Part shown: positions 1 to 10,041 of the stretch, piece by piece
Layout: the number at the start of each line of letters is the position of its first letter
Numbering within the stretch: the stretch's first letter is position 1
Assembly: GCA_015066665.1 (NCBI GenBank)
Contig: SVNX01000001.1
Location: 1-64,000 of the forward strand
DNA length: 64,000 nt
Direction: 5' to 3'
DNA from: Ruminococcus sp.
Lineage (GTDB): Bacteria > Bacillota > Clostridia > Oscillospirales > Ruminococcaceae
The notes under the pieces: generated by a model
What the model saw: only the letters and a program-made list of their open reading frames with translations
The model's database searches: none
What the model was told of the DNA's origin: nothing
Position numbers and translations under genes: made by a program

Positions 1-2150
1 TCGGTAAGACTCCGATCAAGTCCACATACCTGATCAACAAGGCTGACTTCGTTGCATGTCACAACCAGAGCTATATCGACAAGTACGATATGGTTTCCGA
101 TATCAAGCCCGGCGGTACTTTCCTGCTGAACACCATCTGGGATATGGAAGGCCTCGAGGCTAACCTGCCCGGTCAGGTAAAGCGCTACCTCGCACAGAAC
201 AACATCAAGTTCTACACTGTAAACGGTGTTAAGCTCGGTCAGGAGACTGGCATGGGCACAAGAATCAACACCATCCTGCAGTCCGCATTCTTCAAGCTCG
301 CTAACGTAATCCCGTTCGAGGATGCTCTGGGCTACATGAAGGCTGCTGCTGAAATGTCCTACGCTAAGAAGGGTCAGGATATCGTTGAGAAGAACTGGAA
401 GGCAATCGATGCCGGCTACCAGGGCCTCGTTGAGATCGAGATCCCTGCTGCATGGGCAGAGGCTGCTGACACCCAGATGGGTCTGGGCAAGGTAACCTGC
501 GACAACAAGGTTCTGGAAGACTATGTCAACAACATCCAGATCCCCTGCAACGCGCAGAAGGGTGACACACTGCCTGTTTCCACATTCGTGAACATGGCTG
601 ACGGTACCTTCCCGCAGGGCTCCGCTGCTTTCGAAAAGCGTGGTATTGCTGTAAACGTTCCCACATGGAACCCCGATACATGTATCCAGTGTAACCAGTG
701 CGCATATGTATGTCCTCATGCAGTTCTGCGTCCTGTTACCCTGACTCCCGATGAGGCTGCTGCTGCGCCTTCCGCAATGAAGCTGGCTGCTATGAAGCCT
801 GCCATCGGCGATCTGAAGTTCGGCATGACTGTTTCCGTTCTGGACTGCACAGGCTGCGGTGTCTGCGCAAATGTCTGCCCGGGTAACAAGAAGGCTGAGA
901 CTCTCGTAATGCAGCCCATCGCATCTCAGATGGATCAGCAGGCTTGCTTCAACTATGGTACCAAGATGGAGATCAAGCCCGAGGTTACTGCTAAGTTCAC
1001 AGATGCAACTGTTAAGGGCTCCCAGTTCAAGCAGCCCCTGCTCGAATTCTCCGGCGCTTGCGCAGGCTGCGGTGAGACTCCTTATGCAAAGCTGATCACT
1101 CAGCTGTTCGGTGACAGAATGTACATTGCAAACGCAACTGGCTGCTCCTCTATCTGGGGCGGTTCTGCACCTTCCACTCCCTACACATTCAACAAGAAGG
1201 GCTACGGTCCGGCTTGGTCCAACTCCCTGTTCGAGGATAACGCAGAGTTCGGTTACGGTATGTTCCTGGGTCAGGAGACTCTGAGAAACCGCGTGATCGC
1301 TAAGGTTGAGGCTCTGGCTGCAACAACAGAGTGCGCTGATGTAAAGGCTGCTATCGACGAATTCCTGGCTACCAAGAACGACGGCGCTGCTAACACACCT
1401 GCTTCTGAGAAGCTGATCGCTGCTCTCGAGGCTTGCGGCTGTGATGCTGGCAAGGCTATCCTGGCTGAAAAGGATTACCTGCGCAAGAAGAGCCAGTGGA
1501 TCTTCGGTGGTGACGGCTGGGCATACGATATCGGCTTCGGCGGTCTGGACCATGTACTGGCATCCGGCAAGAACGTAAACGTAATGGTATTCGATACCGA
1601 GGTTTACTCCAACACAGGCGGTCAGGCTTCCAAGTCCACTCCCACAGGTGCGATTGCACAGTTCGCAGCTGCTGGTAAGGTGGTTAAGAAGAAGGATCTG
1701 GCTGGCATCGCAATGAGCTATGGTTATGTATATGTTGCACACATCGCTATGGGTGCTGACATGAACCAGTGCCTGAAGGCAATGCGTGAGGCTGAGGCAT
1801 ATGACGGCCCGTCCCTGATCATTGCTTATGCACCCTGCATCAACCATGGTATCAAGACCGGTATGTCCACTGCACAGGCAGAGGAGAAGAAGGCTGTACA
1901 GGCTGGTTACTGGCACCTGTTCCGCTACAATCCTGAGCTGAAGGCAGAGGGTAAGAATCCCTTCGTTATGGATTCCAAGGCTCCGAACACTGATGAGTTC
2001 AAGGACTTCCTGATGGGTGAGGTTCGTTACAACTCTCTGGCTCGCCAGAATCCTGAGAGAGCTGAGGCTCTGTTCAACGCTGCTGTTGAGAACGCCAAGG
2101 ATCGTTACGATTACCTGACAAGACTGGCTGCTCTGTACGGCAACGACTAA
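1..2150 (+). CDS. nifJ: Pyruvate:ferredoxin (flavodoxin) oxidoreductase, C-terminal part; runs off window start
   Basis: Open frame continuous from base 3; two 4Fe-4S motifs (CIQCNQCAYVCP, CTGCGVCANVCP) and TPP-domain motifs (GDGWAYDIGFGGLDHVLASGKNVNVMVFDTEVYSNTGGQ). Confidence 0.95.
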   Translation, partial: GKTPIKSTYLINKADFVACHNQSYIDKYDMVSDIKPGGTFLLNTIWDMEGLEANLPGQVKRYLAQNNIKFYTVNGVKLGQETGMGTRINTILQSAFFKLANVIPFEDALGYMKAAAEMSYAKKGQDIVEKNWKAIDAGYQGLVEIEIPAAWAEAADTQMGLGKVTCDNKVLEDYVNNIQIPCNAQKGDTLPVSTFVNMADGTFPQGSAAFEKRGIAVNVPTWNPDTCIQCNQCAYVCPHAVLRPVTLTPDEAAAAPSAMKLAAMKPAIGDLKFGMTVSVLDCTGCGVCANVCPGNKKAETLVMQPIASQMDQQACFNYGTKMEIKPEVTAKFTDATVKGSQFKQPLLEFSGACAGCGETPYAKLITQLFGDRMYIANATGCSSIWGGSAPSTPYTFNKKGYGPAWSNSLFEDNAEFGYGMFLGQETLRNRVIAKVEALAATTECADVKAAIDEFLATKNDGAANTPASEKLIAALEACGCDAGKAILAEKDYLRKKSQWIFGGDGWAYDIGFGGLDHVLASGKNVNVMVFDTEVYSNTGGQASKSTPTGAIAQFAAAGKVVKKKDLAGIAMSYGYVYVAHIAMGADMNQCLKAMREAEAYDGPSLIIAYAPCINHGIKTGMSTAQAEEKKAVQAGYWHLFRYNPELKAEGKNPFVMDSKAPNTDEFKDFLMGEVRYNSLARQNPERAEALFNAAVENAKDRYDYLTRLAALYGND

Positions 2151-2211
2151 TTATCATCTGATTTTCCCGGCAAGCATACGCTGACAAGTATGGGAGCCAT
2201 CGGATAAACCA

Positions 2212-2265
2212 AACCCCGCCCCCGATTCCTGAAGACAAGGAGTCGGGGGCGGGGTGTTTTTTCTT
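2212..2265 (+). terminator. Rho-independent terminator after nifJ
   Basis: CCCCGCCCCCGA ... TCGGGGGCGGGG followed by a T-run. Confidence 0.85.
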
Positions 2266-2321
2266 TTTTTGAGATGTGCATGGTTAGTGTGTCTGCTTAT
2301 CTTTGAGTGACTTCTCGAGGA

Positions 2322-2422
2322 TTGCCCCTACCCCTGACCCCTCCCCCAAAGGGGGAGGGGAAAAAGCAGGGGTGCTGCGCACCCCTGCCCCCGCCAAGGG
2401 GCTTCGCCCCTTGACCCTGATT
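2322..2422 (+). repeat. GC-rich modular hairpin element, copy A
   Basis: CCCCTCCCCCaaaGGGGGAGGGG + GGGGTGCtgcGCACCCC + CAAGGGGCttcGCCCCTTG. Confidence 0.8.
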
Positions 2423-2486
2423 TGCATAAATATCACCCCGGATTGTCCACTCTCGCTTTACCCTTTACCGATTTTGAGAGGAGGAA

Positions 2487-4109
2487 TTATTCACCCTCCA
2501 GTGCGTTAAGAAACGCTGTCAGGGCGGCTTCCGTCTCCGGATCCCACGCAATCCGGTAGCGTTTTCCGTCAAGCTTCATCCCGGTCGAGGCGGGGGCAGC
2601 CTTGATGACGGTGCCGTTTTTCTTTGTGATTTCAAATGCAGCTTCCGTATCATACAGGACGGCTGCGCTGTCCCGCTGGATGACAATCACACCCTTCAGC
2701 AGTGCGAGTACTTCGGCAATCTGCGCTTCGGACAGGGTCACACTCGTTTCTCCCAGCCTCGTTACCGTGATCTGTTCGATCTGGGCGGCATCCAGTCCGG
2801 AAAAGGGCAGCCAGTGATCGATCTCCGGTGTGAACACAGCCCCCGCAAGCTCCGGATGATCGGGGCAGCTGACCATAATGAGCCGCTGACGCCCCTCCTG
2901 CCGTACAAGCTGCATCTCGGGGCCGCCGTCAAACGTGCAGTGCACGCCGGTTTCATCCTCCTGCCAGCTGCCGGTGAGGTGACCGTCCAGATCGGTCAGA
3001 ATCAGGCGGAATCTTGGGGGATTTCCGCTCTCCGCTCCCGAAAGCGTCAGCAGGGGCAGGGCACTTTCCGACACATCCTCATAGCCTTCTGCGCTGTCCG
3101 CACAGAGACGATAGTGCGTACCCGTGCCGAGGTATTCAAGTGCCGCTTCCCCCGCAAGTCGGGTCTCCTCCTCCTGCCGCATGATCGCTTCGAGGCGTCT
3201 TTCAGCCTCAATCTGCATCTGCTCACGGGCAGCTTCTTCCTTCGCCCGCTCCTCCTCTGCGATGACTTCACGGAACTTCCAGATAAAATCGCTCAGCAGC
3301 TGCCCGCTCTCATCATCGACGATATAGCTTGTGCCGTCGAGAATCAGGGTATGATTCACCTGCAGATCGGTCACGGTGCCGTCCTCATGGTACAGGGCGA
3401 GCGAGTACATCGTGCCCGTGGCATACACATCACCGAGGTAACCGTAGGGGTCGGGGGTATCCTCCTGATAGATGACGAGCTTCCCGAGAATCTCCCGAAG
3501 TTCAGCCATTTCCGCATCATCAAGCGTATGCATGATCTGCGCCGTCCGTCCATCATCACAGATAGCGGCACCGGTGAGCTGAGCATCGGCGAAGGGCATT
3601 TTCGGGTCGAGTTCGGCGGTGAAATGCCAGCCCGCATAGACAGGCGGGCTGTCCGTCATGGTCAGGCTGTGCGTGCGTGATGTCACCTTGAGCGAATATG
3701 TCTCCGTACTGTCCGTGGGACACAGGGTGATGATGCCCCGCTCCATGGTATACGCACCGGAAAGCAGCGGTTCATCCGCTCCGAGCTGCATGCGGAATGC
3801 GGCGGCGATTTCATTCAGCTCGATATAGGGCGTAAAATCCGCATTTTCGGAAGCAACGTCTTCCAACTCATAGCGAACGAAGATGCCCTGTTCGATTTTT
3901 TCGGCTTGTGTCAGGGGGGTACTTGCAGCGGGGCGCTTCGGGAGATTTCCGATCAGCAGCGCACCTGCACCGATGACAAGGCATGCGGCAATGCCGACGG
4001 GCAGAATCCGCCGGAGACCGGCAAATTTCGGGACGGGTGCGGCGGTTTCCTCGAGCAGGGACGCATCGAGAGCACCGATGGCTTCAAACAAATCCTCACG
4101 TTTCATCAT
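2487..4109 (-). CDS. Membrane-anchored hypothetical protein, possible anti-sigma/partner of the upstream ECF sigma factor
   Basis: Start MMKREDLFEAIG overlaps the sigma-factor stop; one N-terminal TM segment (ILPVGIAACLVIGAGALLIG) then a large extracytoplasmic domain. Confidence 0.7.
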   Translation of the reverse strand: MMKREDLFEAIGALDASLLEETAAPVPKFAGLRRILPVGIAACLVIGAGALLIGNLPKRPAASTPLTQAEKIEQGIFVRYELEDVASENADFTPYIELNEIAAAFRMQLGADEPLLSGAYTMERGIITLCPTDSTETYSLKVTSRTHSLTMTDSPPVYAGWHFTAELDPKMPFADAQLTGAAICDDGRTAQIMHTLDDAEMAELREILGKLVIYQEDTPDPYGYLGDVYATGTMYSLALYHEDGTVTDLQVNHTLILDGTSYIVDDESGQLLSDFIWKFREVIAEEERAKEEAAREQMQIEAERRLEAIMRQEEETRLAGEAALEYLGTGTHYRLCADSAEGYEDVSESALPLLTLSGAESGNPPRFRLILTDLDGHLTGSWQEDETGVHCTFDGGPEMQLVRQEGRQRLIMVSCPDHPELAGAVFTPEIDHWLPFSGLDAAQIEQITVTRLGETSVTLSEAQIAEVLALLKGVIVIQRDSAAVLYDTEAAFEITKKNGTVIKAAPASTGMKLDGKRYRIAWDPETEAALTAFLNALEGE

Positions 4110-4662
4110 TCCAGCCCTCCTTTTCAAGGTGTGTGCGTAATTGTTTCCGCATGCGGGACAGCAGCACGGAGACATGTCCTTCCCGCAGGCCGCATTCTCG
4201 GGCGATGTCCCTGACGGGGGCAGCATGGAAGTATCGCTGCACAAAGATGCGGCGGTTTCTGGGGGATTGCTGCCGCAGGAAATCGCCGACGCTCTCGGTC
4301 AGGGCACGCAGATCCGTCTGCTGTTCGACGTCATTGGGTGCGGGGAGGCATTCCTCCAGCTCCTCAAGGACGAGCGGCAAACTGCTGCCGCCGCGCTTCT
4401 GGGCGGTATTATGCTGATAGCGATCGAAGGCGAGGTTGCGTGCAATCCGTCCGAGATAGAGCCGGAGCCGGGCAGGACGAGCGGGCGGGATGGACTGCCA
4501 TGCATGCAGCCAGGTATCGTTGAGGCATTCCTCGGCATCGGCATCGGATCCGAGGATATGGTATGCGATGCTGCGGCAGTAGCTGCCATATTTTCCTTCG
4601 GCTTCGCCGATGGCCGCTTCCTCTCGCTGCCAGAACAGTTCAATGATCCGTTCATCTTCCAT
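4096..4662 (-). CDS. ECF-type RNA polymerase sigma factor
   Basis: MEDERIIELFWQREEAAIGEAEGKYGSYCRSIAYHIL...DAEECLNDTWLHAW (region 2) and C-terminal HTH; RBS GGAGGG upstream of chosen start. Confidence 0.9.
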   Translation of the reverse strand: MEDERIIELFWQREEAAIGEAEGKYGSYCRSIAYHILGSDADAEECLNDTWLHAWQSIPPARPARLRLYLGRIARNLAFDRYQHNTAQKRGGSSLPLVLEELEECLPAPNDVEQQTDLRALTESVGDFLRQQSPRNRRIFVQRYFHAAPVRDIARECGLREGHVSVLLSRMRKQLRTHLEKEGWNDET

Positions 4663-4804
4663 GATCATCCCTCCTTTCATACTACAAGACGGAAAACGGC
4701 ATCCATATCTTACAGGGATGGGAAATTTTTTTTGCACATGGCTTCGCAGGGCGGGTAAAGGACTCATGGGGTGTGGGGTGTGGGCGCAGCGATGCTCTCC
4801 ACTG

Positions 4805-4930
4805 GGGTGCCGGGGCATCGTCCCGGCACTGTCTCCCCCCTCTCCACTTCAGGGGAGAGGGGGGCTGGGGGGGTGAGGGGCAAGCAGCTGCGGGAGCGGG
4901 GGGCGGCGCCCTCGGCGAGTGCAGCTGCCC
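4805..4930 (-). repeat. GC-rich modular hairpin element, copy B, with nested hairpin
   Basis: GTGCCGGGGCatcGTCCCGGCAC; CTCTCCacttcaGGGGAG; GCAGCTGC...gagtGCAGCTGC at 4884-4928. Confidence 0.75.
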
Positions 4931-4947
4931 ACCTCCCAAAATCAGCA

Positions 4948-4977
4948 TTGACATCCCCTGTGCATTTGTGCTATAAT
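4948..4977 (+). promoter_or_regulatory. SigA-type promoter
   Basis: TTGACA - 18 nt - TATAAT. Confidence 0.8.
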
Positions 4978-5036
4978 AGAAGGAGAACCTCACAAAAATC
5001 AGGGCGAACTGCCCAATTTATAAGGAAGTGCTCACT

Positions 5037-5648
5037 ATGGCAAAACGGAAAACGCAAAATCCTCCGGTGCGTCCCAAAAAGCGCAGCCGCAAAAAACTTG
5101 ACAATCTCCCCTTTGTCTGCGGCATTGCAGGCGGTGCTGCCATGCTTGCGGGCATTGCGGCAATGGTCATCATTCTGCTGTTTTCCGACGGCAGGAAGAA
5201 GCCGGAAATTGCCATCGAGGACTATTTCCACGCCCTCGGTGACGGCGATGCCATTCGGCTGGAGGCACTCACGCCCCCCGCTGTGCAGACAGCACTCGTA
5301 AATCTGACGGGACTGGGCGAAAGCGATACCCGCCTTGCGGCCTTCCTTCGCTCCGGACAGGCTGAGGATGGCAGACTCTTTGGCAGCGGTGCGCTCTGTG
5401 TGGATGTGTCCGAAGTGACAACACTGGAAAAGGACAGCATTCCCGAAGAAGTCACTGCACTGCTCCGGGCATTCAGTCTCGATGCGGATGAAGTCATCTC
5501 CGCCCACACCGTACTCACATGCGGGAAGAAAAAATCGGAACGGACTGTCCATGCGTTCCGCATCGGCAAGAAATGGTACTGTCTGAATGGCAGCCGGATG
5601 GTTCAGAAAATGCTGGATCAGGCTGGCAGTGTCAAGCAGCTGATGTAA
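5037..5648 (+). CDS. Hypothetical membrane protein
   Basis: ORF with basic N-terminus and one TM helix (GIAGGAAMLAGIAAMVIILLF); RBS AAGGAAG; preceded by promoter. Confidence 0.75.
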   Translation: MAKRKTQNPPVRPKKRSRKKLDNLPFVCGIAGGAAMLAGIAAMVIILLFSDGRKKPEIAIEDYFHALGDGDAIRLEALTPPAVQTALVNLTGLGESDTRLAAFLRSGQAEDGRLFGSGALCVDVSEVTTLEKDSIPEEVTALLRAFSLDADEVISAHTVLTCGKKKSERTVHAFRIGKKWYCLNGSRMVQKMLDQAGSVKQLM

Positions 5649-5668
5649 TTGTATTTGTCAAGAAAAAG

Positions 5669-5699
5669 AGGCGTGCACGCAGGGTGTACGCCTTTTTTG
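5669..5699 (+). terminator. Rho-independent terminator
   Basis: GGCGTGCAC gcagg GTGTACGCC then T-run. Confidence 0.8.
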
Positions 5700-5713
5700 T
5701 CGCAGCAGGAATA

Positions 5714-6166
5714 TCATTTTTTCCTGCGCAGCATCTCCCGCACCTCTGCGGGCGAGCAGCGGTAGTCCCCTTCCCCGTCCCGACGATAGGTGCCCATCAG
5801 CGGATCGCCGCCGATGTAGACAGGTCTGTCCTCGGGGGCAGCAGGGGGCACTTCGATTACGATGATGTGCTTGCCGTCCACCATCCGCCGCTTCACATTG
5901 TCCTCGGTCAGGATATTGCAGCTCACCTTCTCGGGATTGGTCAGAATCTCCCAGAAATCCGTGATGAGCCATGTCGGATCCGGCAGGTCGATGGCCTGCA
6001 GGGACTTGTCCTTGTTCTCGGCCACGCCCAGCAGAATCACGCCGCCCTCGGAATTGGCAAAAGCCGAATAGGTCTCCCAGATGCTCTCCGGCAGCCCGCC
6101 GAGGGCTTTTTTCGCTTCAATACGATTGTTTTCACGATAACATTCGAGCTTCGTCAGATCGATCAT
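5714..6166 (-). CDS. AlbA_2/Schlafen-type putative DNA-binding domain protein
   Basis: ENNRIEAKKALGGLPESIWETYSAFANSEGGVILLGV motif typical of AlbA_2 domains. Confidence 0.8.
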   Translation of the reverse strand: MIDLTKLECYRENNRIEAKKALGGLPESIWETYSAFANSEGGVILLGVAENKDKSLQAIDLPDPTWLITDFWEILTNPEKVSCNILTEDNVKRRMVDGKHIIVIEVPPAAPEDRPVYIGGDPLMGTYRRDGEGDYRCSPAEVREMLRRKK

Positions 6167-6274
6167 ATGGGAAAACCTCCTTTGTTATATGTCCGGATAT
6201 GGATGTGCGGTGTCATTGACCCCGAAATCGCCATAGCTGCGTTCTATATAGTTGTTTCATATCCGCTCTTTTCC

Positions 6275-8479
6275 TCACTCCGGCAGTGCCAGATCAATCT
6301 TTCCGGCACTCACATCCGCACCGGCACAGACCACCTCAATGGCGTCGCCGAGGCGGTATTCCTGTCCGCTGTATGACTCCCGGAGGTACCAGCCCTCCTC
6401 AATCTCATACTGTCCCTCGGGCAGGTCATGAATATGCAGCAGACCCTCGGCCAGATTCTCCAGCGTTACATATACGCCAAAATCCGTCACACTTGAAATC
6501 ACCCCGCGGAAGGTCTCGCCGATGTGGGCACGCATGTATTCAGCGGCATAGATATCGTCAGCATCACGCTCAAGATTGGCCGCACGCACTTCCATATCGG
6601 AGGCATGGGCGGCCGCATTTTCGGCGAATTTCTCATATCTTCGCTGCATCCACTCACGGCTGCCGCCCTCAAGATAATCGGACAGGATCCGGTGCACGAC
6701 CAGATCCGGATAGCGGCGGATGGGCGATGTGAAATGTGCATAATCCCGCAGAGCCAGACCAAAATGGCCAAGCGGCTCGTGGCTGTACTTCGCCTTTGCC
6801 ATGGCACGGAGCGCCAGATTGTTCACCACGGGGAAGAAGGGCTTATCCCTTGCATCATCGAGGATCTTCTGGATATCACGGGGGCTGGCCTCTTCAAACA
6901 GCGGCGGCTCCTGTCCGAGCTTGCGGAGCATGTCCTTGAGTCCCGCAATCCGCTCGGGGGAAGGATCCTCATGCACACGATAGACAAGGGGCATTTCCGC
7001 TTCCCTTGCGAGCTTCGCAGCGGCCTCATTGGCGGCGAGCATGCAAGCTTCGATGATGCACTCGCTTCTCCCCTGCACACGGGGCAGCAGGCCTGTGCAG
7101 CGGCCCTGCTCATCGAGCAGAAGTGCCACCTCGGTACTCTCGAGGGTGGGGGCACCACGCTGGATACGGCGATGTTCGAGGCGTTCGGTGAGGGCATCGA
7201 GCTCCCGGAGGGCATCGGCCACGGGGGCATATTTTTCCTGCAAGCCGGCATCGGCGGTGCCGTCGAGAATGGCGTTGCACTCACTGTAGACACCACGCAC
7301 GACGGAGCGGATGACGGATTTGCTGAATTTTGCGGAGAGCAGATCGCCCTCGGGAGAAATCTGCATCACAGCCGACAGCGCCAGACGATCCTCCCCGCCG
7401 TTCAGCGAACAGATGCCGTTGGAGAGGGCGGGCGGAAGCATGGGAATGACCTGATCGGCATAGTAAATGCTTGTGCCGCGCTGGAAGGCCTCACCGTCGA
7501 GCTTGCTGTTCGGGCGGACATAATGGGAGACATCTGCGATATGCACGCCCAGCTCCCAGCCGCCGTCGGGCTGTCGGGAGACGGACACGGCGTCATCGAG
7601 ATCCTTCGAATAGGCACCGTCGATGGTGAAAATGCATGCTTCACGCAGATCGAGCCGCTCGGCGGTATCATAGGCAGTGACGCCCACGGCGGCGGTTTTC
7701 TTTGCCTCGTGGAGGACATCATCGGGGAATACGGTGGGGATGCCCTGTGCGGCAATTCGCGCCTTGACGCAGTTTTCGGCACTGTCGGCGGTACCGAAAT
7801 TGAGCAGGATCTTCACACGGTGCTCCATATGGCGGCGTCCTCGGGATGTGAGAACGGCGAGCACCTTATCGCCGATGCCGTAATCGACGCTTTCCTTATA
7901 ATCGATGCGCAGCGGTGTGCTGCTCATGGTATCGGGGAGCAGGCAGAGGCCGCCCTCCTCAGGGACGATGGTACCGGCGAGCTGAACGCTGTTGTTCTCC
8001 TCGAGAACGGACACGACCTCCGCCTCGGGGGAATCGCCGCCTGTGCGGGAGGGAATGGGTCTGGCGAGGACGATATCACCGGGCATACTGCCCTGAAGGA
8101 ACTTGCCGGGGACGAAGTGCTCGGTGCCGGCCTCATCACGGATGAAACCGAAGGAACGGCTCAGGCGGATGGTTTCGGCACGGAAGCAGCCGCTTCTGAG
8201 GCAGAGGGCATAGCCCTTGCGGGTGGCATGGATGGTACCCTGTTTGGTAAGCTGTTCGAGGGCTGCCTGAAAGGCAGCGGGGCAGCGATTGCTGCGGCAT
8301 TTTCTGGCAAGCTCGGCCTCGGGGAGGACTTTCTTGCCGGTCTGCCGCAGGAAGGTTTCGATTTTATTGGCACATGCGGTAATTTCCTCCGGCCGGATGC
8401 GGGCGGGGGCATGGGATTTTTTCGGGGCATGTGCATGGGACTGGGATTTTTTATGTTTTTTTGCGTTCTGTTTTGACAT
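6275..8479 (-). CDS. rnr: Ribonuclease R
   Basis: RNB motif (FTIDGAYSKDLDDAVSV; HFTSPIRRYPDLVVHRIL), C-terminal S1 domain. Confidence 0.95.
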   Translation of the reverse strand: MSKQNAKKHKKSQSHAHAPKKSHAPARIRPEEITACANKIETFLRQTGKKVLPEAELARKCRSNRCPAAFQAALEQLTKQGTIHATRKGYALCLRSGCFRAETIRLSRSFGFIRDEAGTEHFVPGKFLQGSMPGDIVLARPIPSRTGGDSPEAEVVSVLEENNSVQLAGTIVPEEGGLCLLPDTMSSTPLRIDYKESVDYGIGDKVLAVLTSRGRRHMEHRVKILLNFGTADSAENCVKARIAAQGIPTVFPDDVLHEAKKTAAVGVTAYDTAERLDLREACIFTIDGAYSKDLDDAVSVSRQPDGGWELGVHIADVSHYVRPNSKLDGEAFQRGTSIYYADQVIPMLPPALSNGICSLNGGEDRLALSAVMQISPEGDLLSAKFSKSVIRSVVRGVYSECNAILDGTADAGLQEKYAPVADALRELDALTERLEHRRIQRGAPTLESTEVALLLDEQGRCTGLLPRVQGRSECIIEACMLAANEAAAKLAREAEMPLVYRVHEDPSPERIAGLKDMLRKLGQEPPLFEEASPRDIQKILDDARDKPFFPVVNNLALRAMAKAKYSHEPLGHFGLALRDYAHFTSPIRRYPDLVVHRILSDYLEGGSREWMQRRYEKFAENAAAHASDMEVRAANLERDADDIYAAEYMRAHIGETFRGVISSVTDFGVYVTLENLAEGLLHIHDLPEGQYEIEEGWYLRESYSGQEYRLGDAIEVVCAGADVSAGKIDLALPE

Positions 8480-8575
8480 ATGGATCTCCTTTTGGTATCT
8501 ATGCAAGTACATCGGCATGGAATTTATGTCGATGCGTGTGGAAATGCGGGGGTGGCTGCCCTCCCCTAAAAAGAA

Positions 8576-8596
8576 AAGCCCCGTCAATCGGGGCTT
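8576..8596 (-). terminator. Terminator downstream of secG
   Basis: AAGCCCCG tcaat CGGGGCTT with a U-rich tail on the - strand. Confidence 0.7.
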
Positions 8597-8604
8597 CGAT
8601 TCGC

Positions 8605-8892
8605 TTATTCAGCAGTGGTTTCAAAGAAAGTCATGATATACGGGCCAACAATGCTCATACCAATAATGACAACAAAGAGAAGAATACCCAGAGTTCTTGT
8701 CAGCTTTGCAAGCATAGCTTCTCTGGTTCTGCCCTCATTCTTTCCGTAGAAAGAATCATTGACACCGCCGCCCAGGGCTGAAGTCATATTCTGCTGGCTC
8801 TTGGTATCCTGCATCAGACACAGAATGACAATCAGCAAGCTGAACAGCAGTACAAGCGCACCGCAGATAATTTCATAAATCGGCATACCCAT
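8605..8892 (-). CDS. secG: Preprotein translocase subunit SecG
   Basis: Two TM helices flanking SALGGGVNDSFYGKNEGRTREAMLAKLTR, typical SecG. Confidence 0.9.
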   Translation of the reverse strand: MGMPIYEIICGALVLLFSLLIVILCLMQDTKSQQNMTSALGGGVNDSFYGKNEGRTREAMLAKLTRTLGILLFVVIIGMSIVGPYIMTFFETTAE

Positions 8893-8940
8893 GGTTCGTT
8901 TTTCGCTCCTTTTCCTTATTATTTTTTCTGAATTACTTTC

Positions 8941-8969
8941 ATTATAGCATATTTATACGGGGTTGTCAA
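8941..8969 (-). promoter_or_regulatory. SigA-type promoter for secG
   Basis: TTGACA - 17 nt - TATAAT on - strand. Confidence 0.85.
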
Positions 8970-9002
8970 TAGGGGGAAGACAGGTTTTTTCATTGATGAT
9001 AC

Positions 9003-9117
9003 ATAAACGGGGGTTCCCGTATACTGCCCCTCCCCCTGACCCCCTCCCGGAGGGAGGGGGAAACAAGCCGGGGCCTTCGGCCCCGGCACCCCAGCAAGGG
9101 CACAGCCCTTGCAACTG
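9003..9117 (+). repeat. GC-rich modular hairpin element, copy C
   Basis: ACGGGggttCCCGT; CCCTCCCggaGGGAGGG; CCGGGGCCttcgGGCCCCGG; GCAAGGGCacaGCCCTTGC. Confidence 0.85.
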
Positions 9118-9235
9118 ATCTTTGTATGAACGGGTGAGTTCCCGTATACTGCCCCAGCCGTCTCACATCCTGTGCCGGCACACCCAAAGGGCGTCCCTTG
9201 TGGATACTACTCACATTCATGCAGCATCCTGCCTC

Positions 9236-9345
9236 ATGTTCGGGCAACCCCCTGACCCCCTCCCGGAGGGAGGGGGAAAGTTTGGGAGGCGGCTGCGCCG
9301 CCTCCACCGCCCAAGGGACTTTGCCCCTTGGAACCCTTTGCCTCT
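9236..9345 (+). repeat. GC-rich modular hairpin element, copy D
   Basis: CCCCCTGACCCCCTCCCGGAGGGAGGGGG; GGCGGCtgcGCCGCC; CCAAGGGacttTGCCCCTTGG. Confidence 0.8.
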
Positions 9346-9357
9346 GAAGTTGTTGAT

Positions 9358-9432
9358 ACTGCTCCCGGAGGGAGGAGAAACAGGCCGGGGCCTTCGGCCC
9401 CAGCACCCCAGCAAGGGCATCGCCCTTGCATC
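9358..9432 (+). repeat. GC-rich modular hairpin element, copy E
   Basis: CTCCCggaGGGAG; GGCCGGGGCCttcgGCCCC; GCAAGGGCatcGCCCTTGC. Confidence 0.75.
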
Positions 9433-9447
9433 CGGTTGCGCCAAGCC

Positions 9448-10041
9448 TTACTTCATATCAATGTGCTTCCAGTAGCCCTTGAGGTACACAGCACCGGAAA
9501 TCACCGTCAGCAGCACGGAGATCCAGACCAGAATCCGCATGATCAGCGCCGCCAGGACAATGCCGTCTTCCGACATGCTCCAAAACAATGCAAAATCTGC
9601 TTCCAGCATCAGCCAGAGCTGAATCACAACGATCGTCACCATCGTGAAGGCGGTCTTCAGCTTGCCCCAGATGCCCGCTGCCACCACAATTCCCTTCTCC
9701 GCCGTCACAAGACGCAGACCGGAAACCATGAACTCACGGGTCGCCACGATCGTCACGACAATGCCGTTCACCGGACTGTTCTCAAGATCGGCGAGTGCTG
9801 CCAGTGCCGCCAGCACCAGCACCTTGTCAGCGAGCGGATCGGCGAATTTGCCGAAGGTCGTGATGAGATTATGCTTGCGGGCAATGTGGCCGTCCAGTGC
9901 ATCCGTGATTGATGCCAGAATGAACACCACAAGTGCCAGTGTATAACGATACGGAATCGCCGGCACATACATGAACACCAGATACACCGGCACCAGAAGA
10001 ATACGCAGGAGCGTCAGCTTATTCGGCAGATTCATCGTCAC
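9448..10041 (-). CDS. pgsA: CDP-diacylglycerol--glycerol-3-phosphate 3-phosphatidyltransferase
   Basis: CDP-alcohol phosphatidyltransferase motif DALDGHIARKHNLITTFGKFADPLADK. Confidence 0.93.
   Translation of the reverse strand: MTMNLPNKLTLLRILLVPVYLVFMYVPAIPYRYTLALVVFILASITDALDGHIARKHNLITTFGKFADPLADKVLVLAALAALADLENSPVNGIVVTIVATREFMVSGLRLVTAEKGIVVAAGIWGKLKTAFTMVTIVVIQLWLMLEADFALFWSMSEDGIVLAALIMRILVWISVLLTVISGAVYLKGYWKHIDMK

Noticed and set aside
2212-2265. Counting this hairpin as a family element
   Set aside because: It has a classic T-tail and lacks the GACCCCCTCCCC module, so it is an ordinary terminator.
6524-8476. 650-aa ORF antisense to rnr
   Set aside because: Opposite a clear RNase R gene; no domain.
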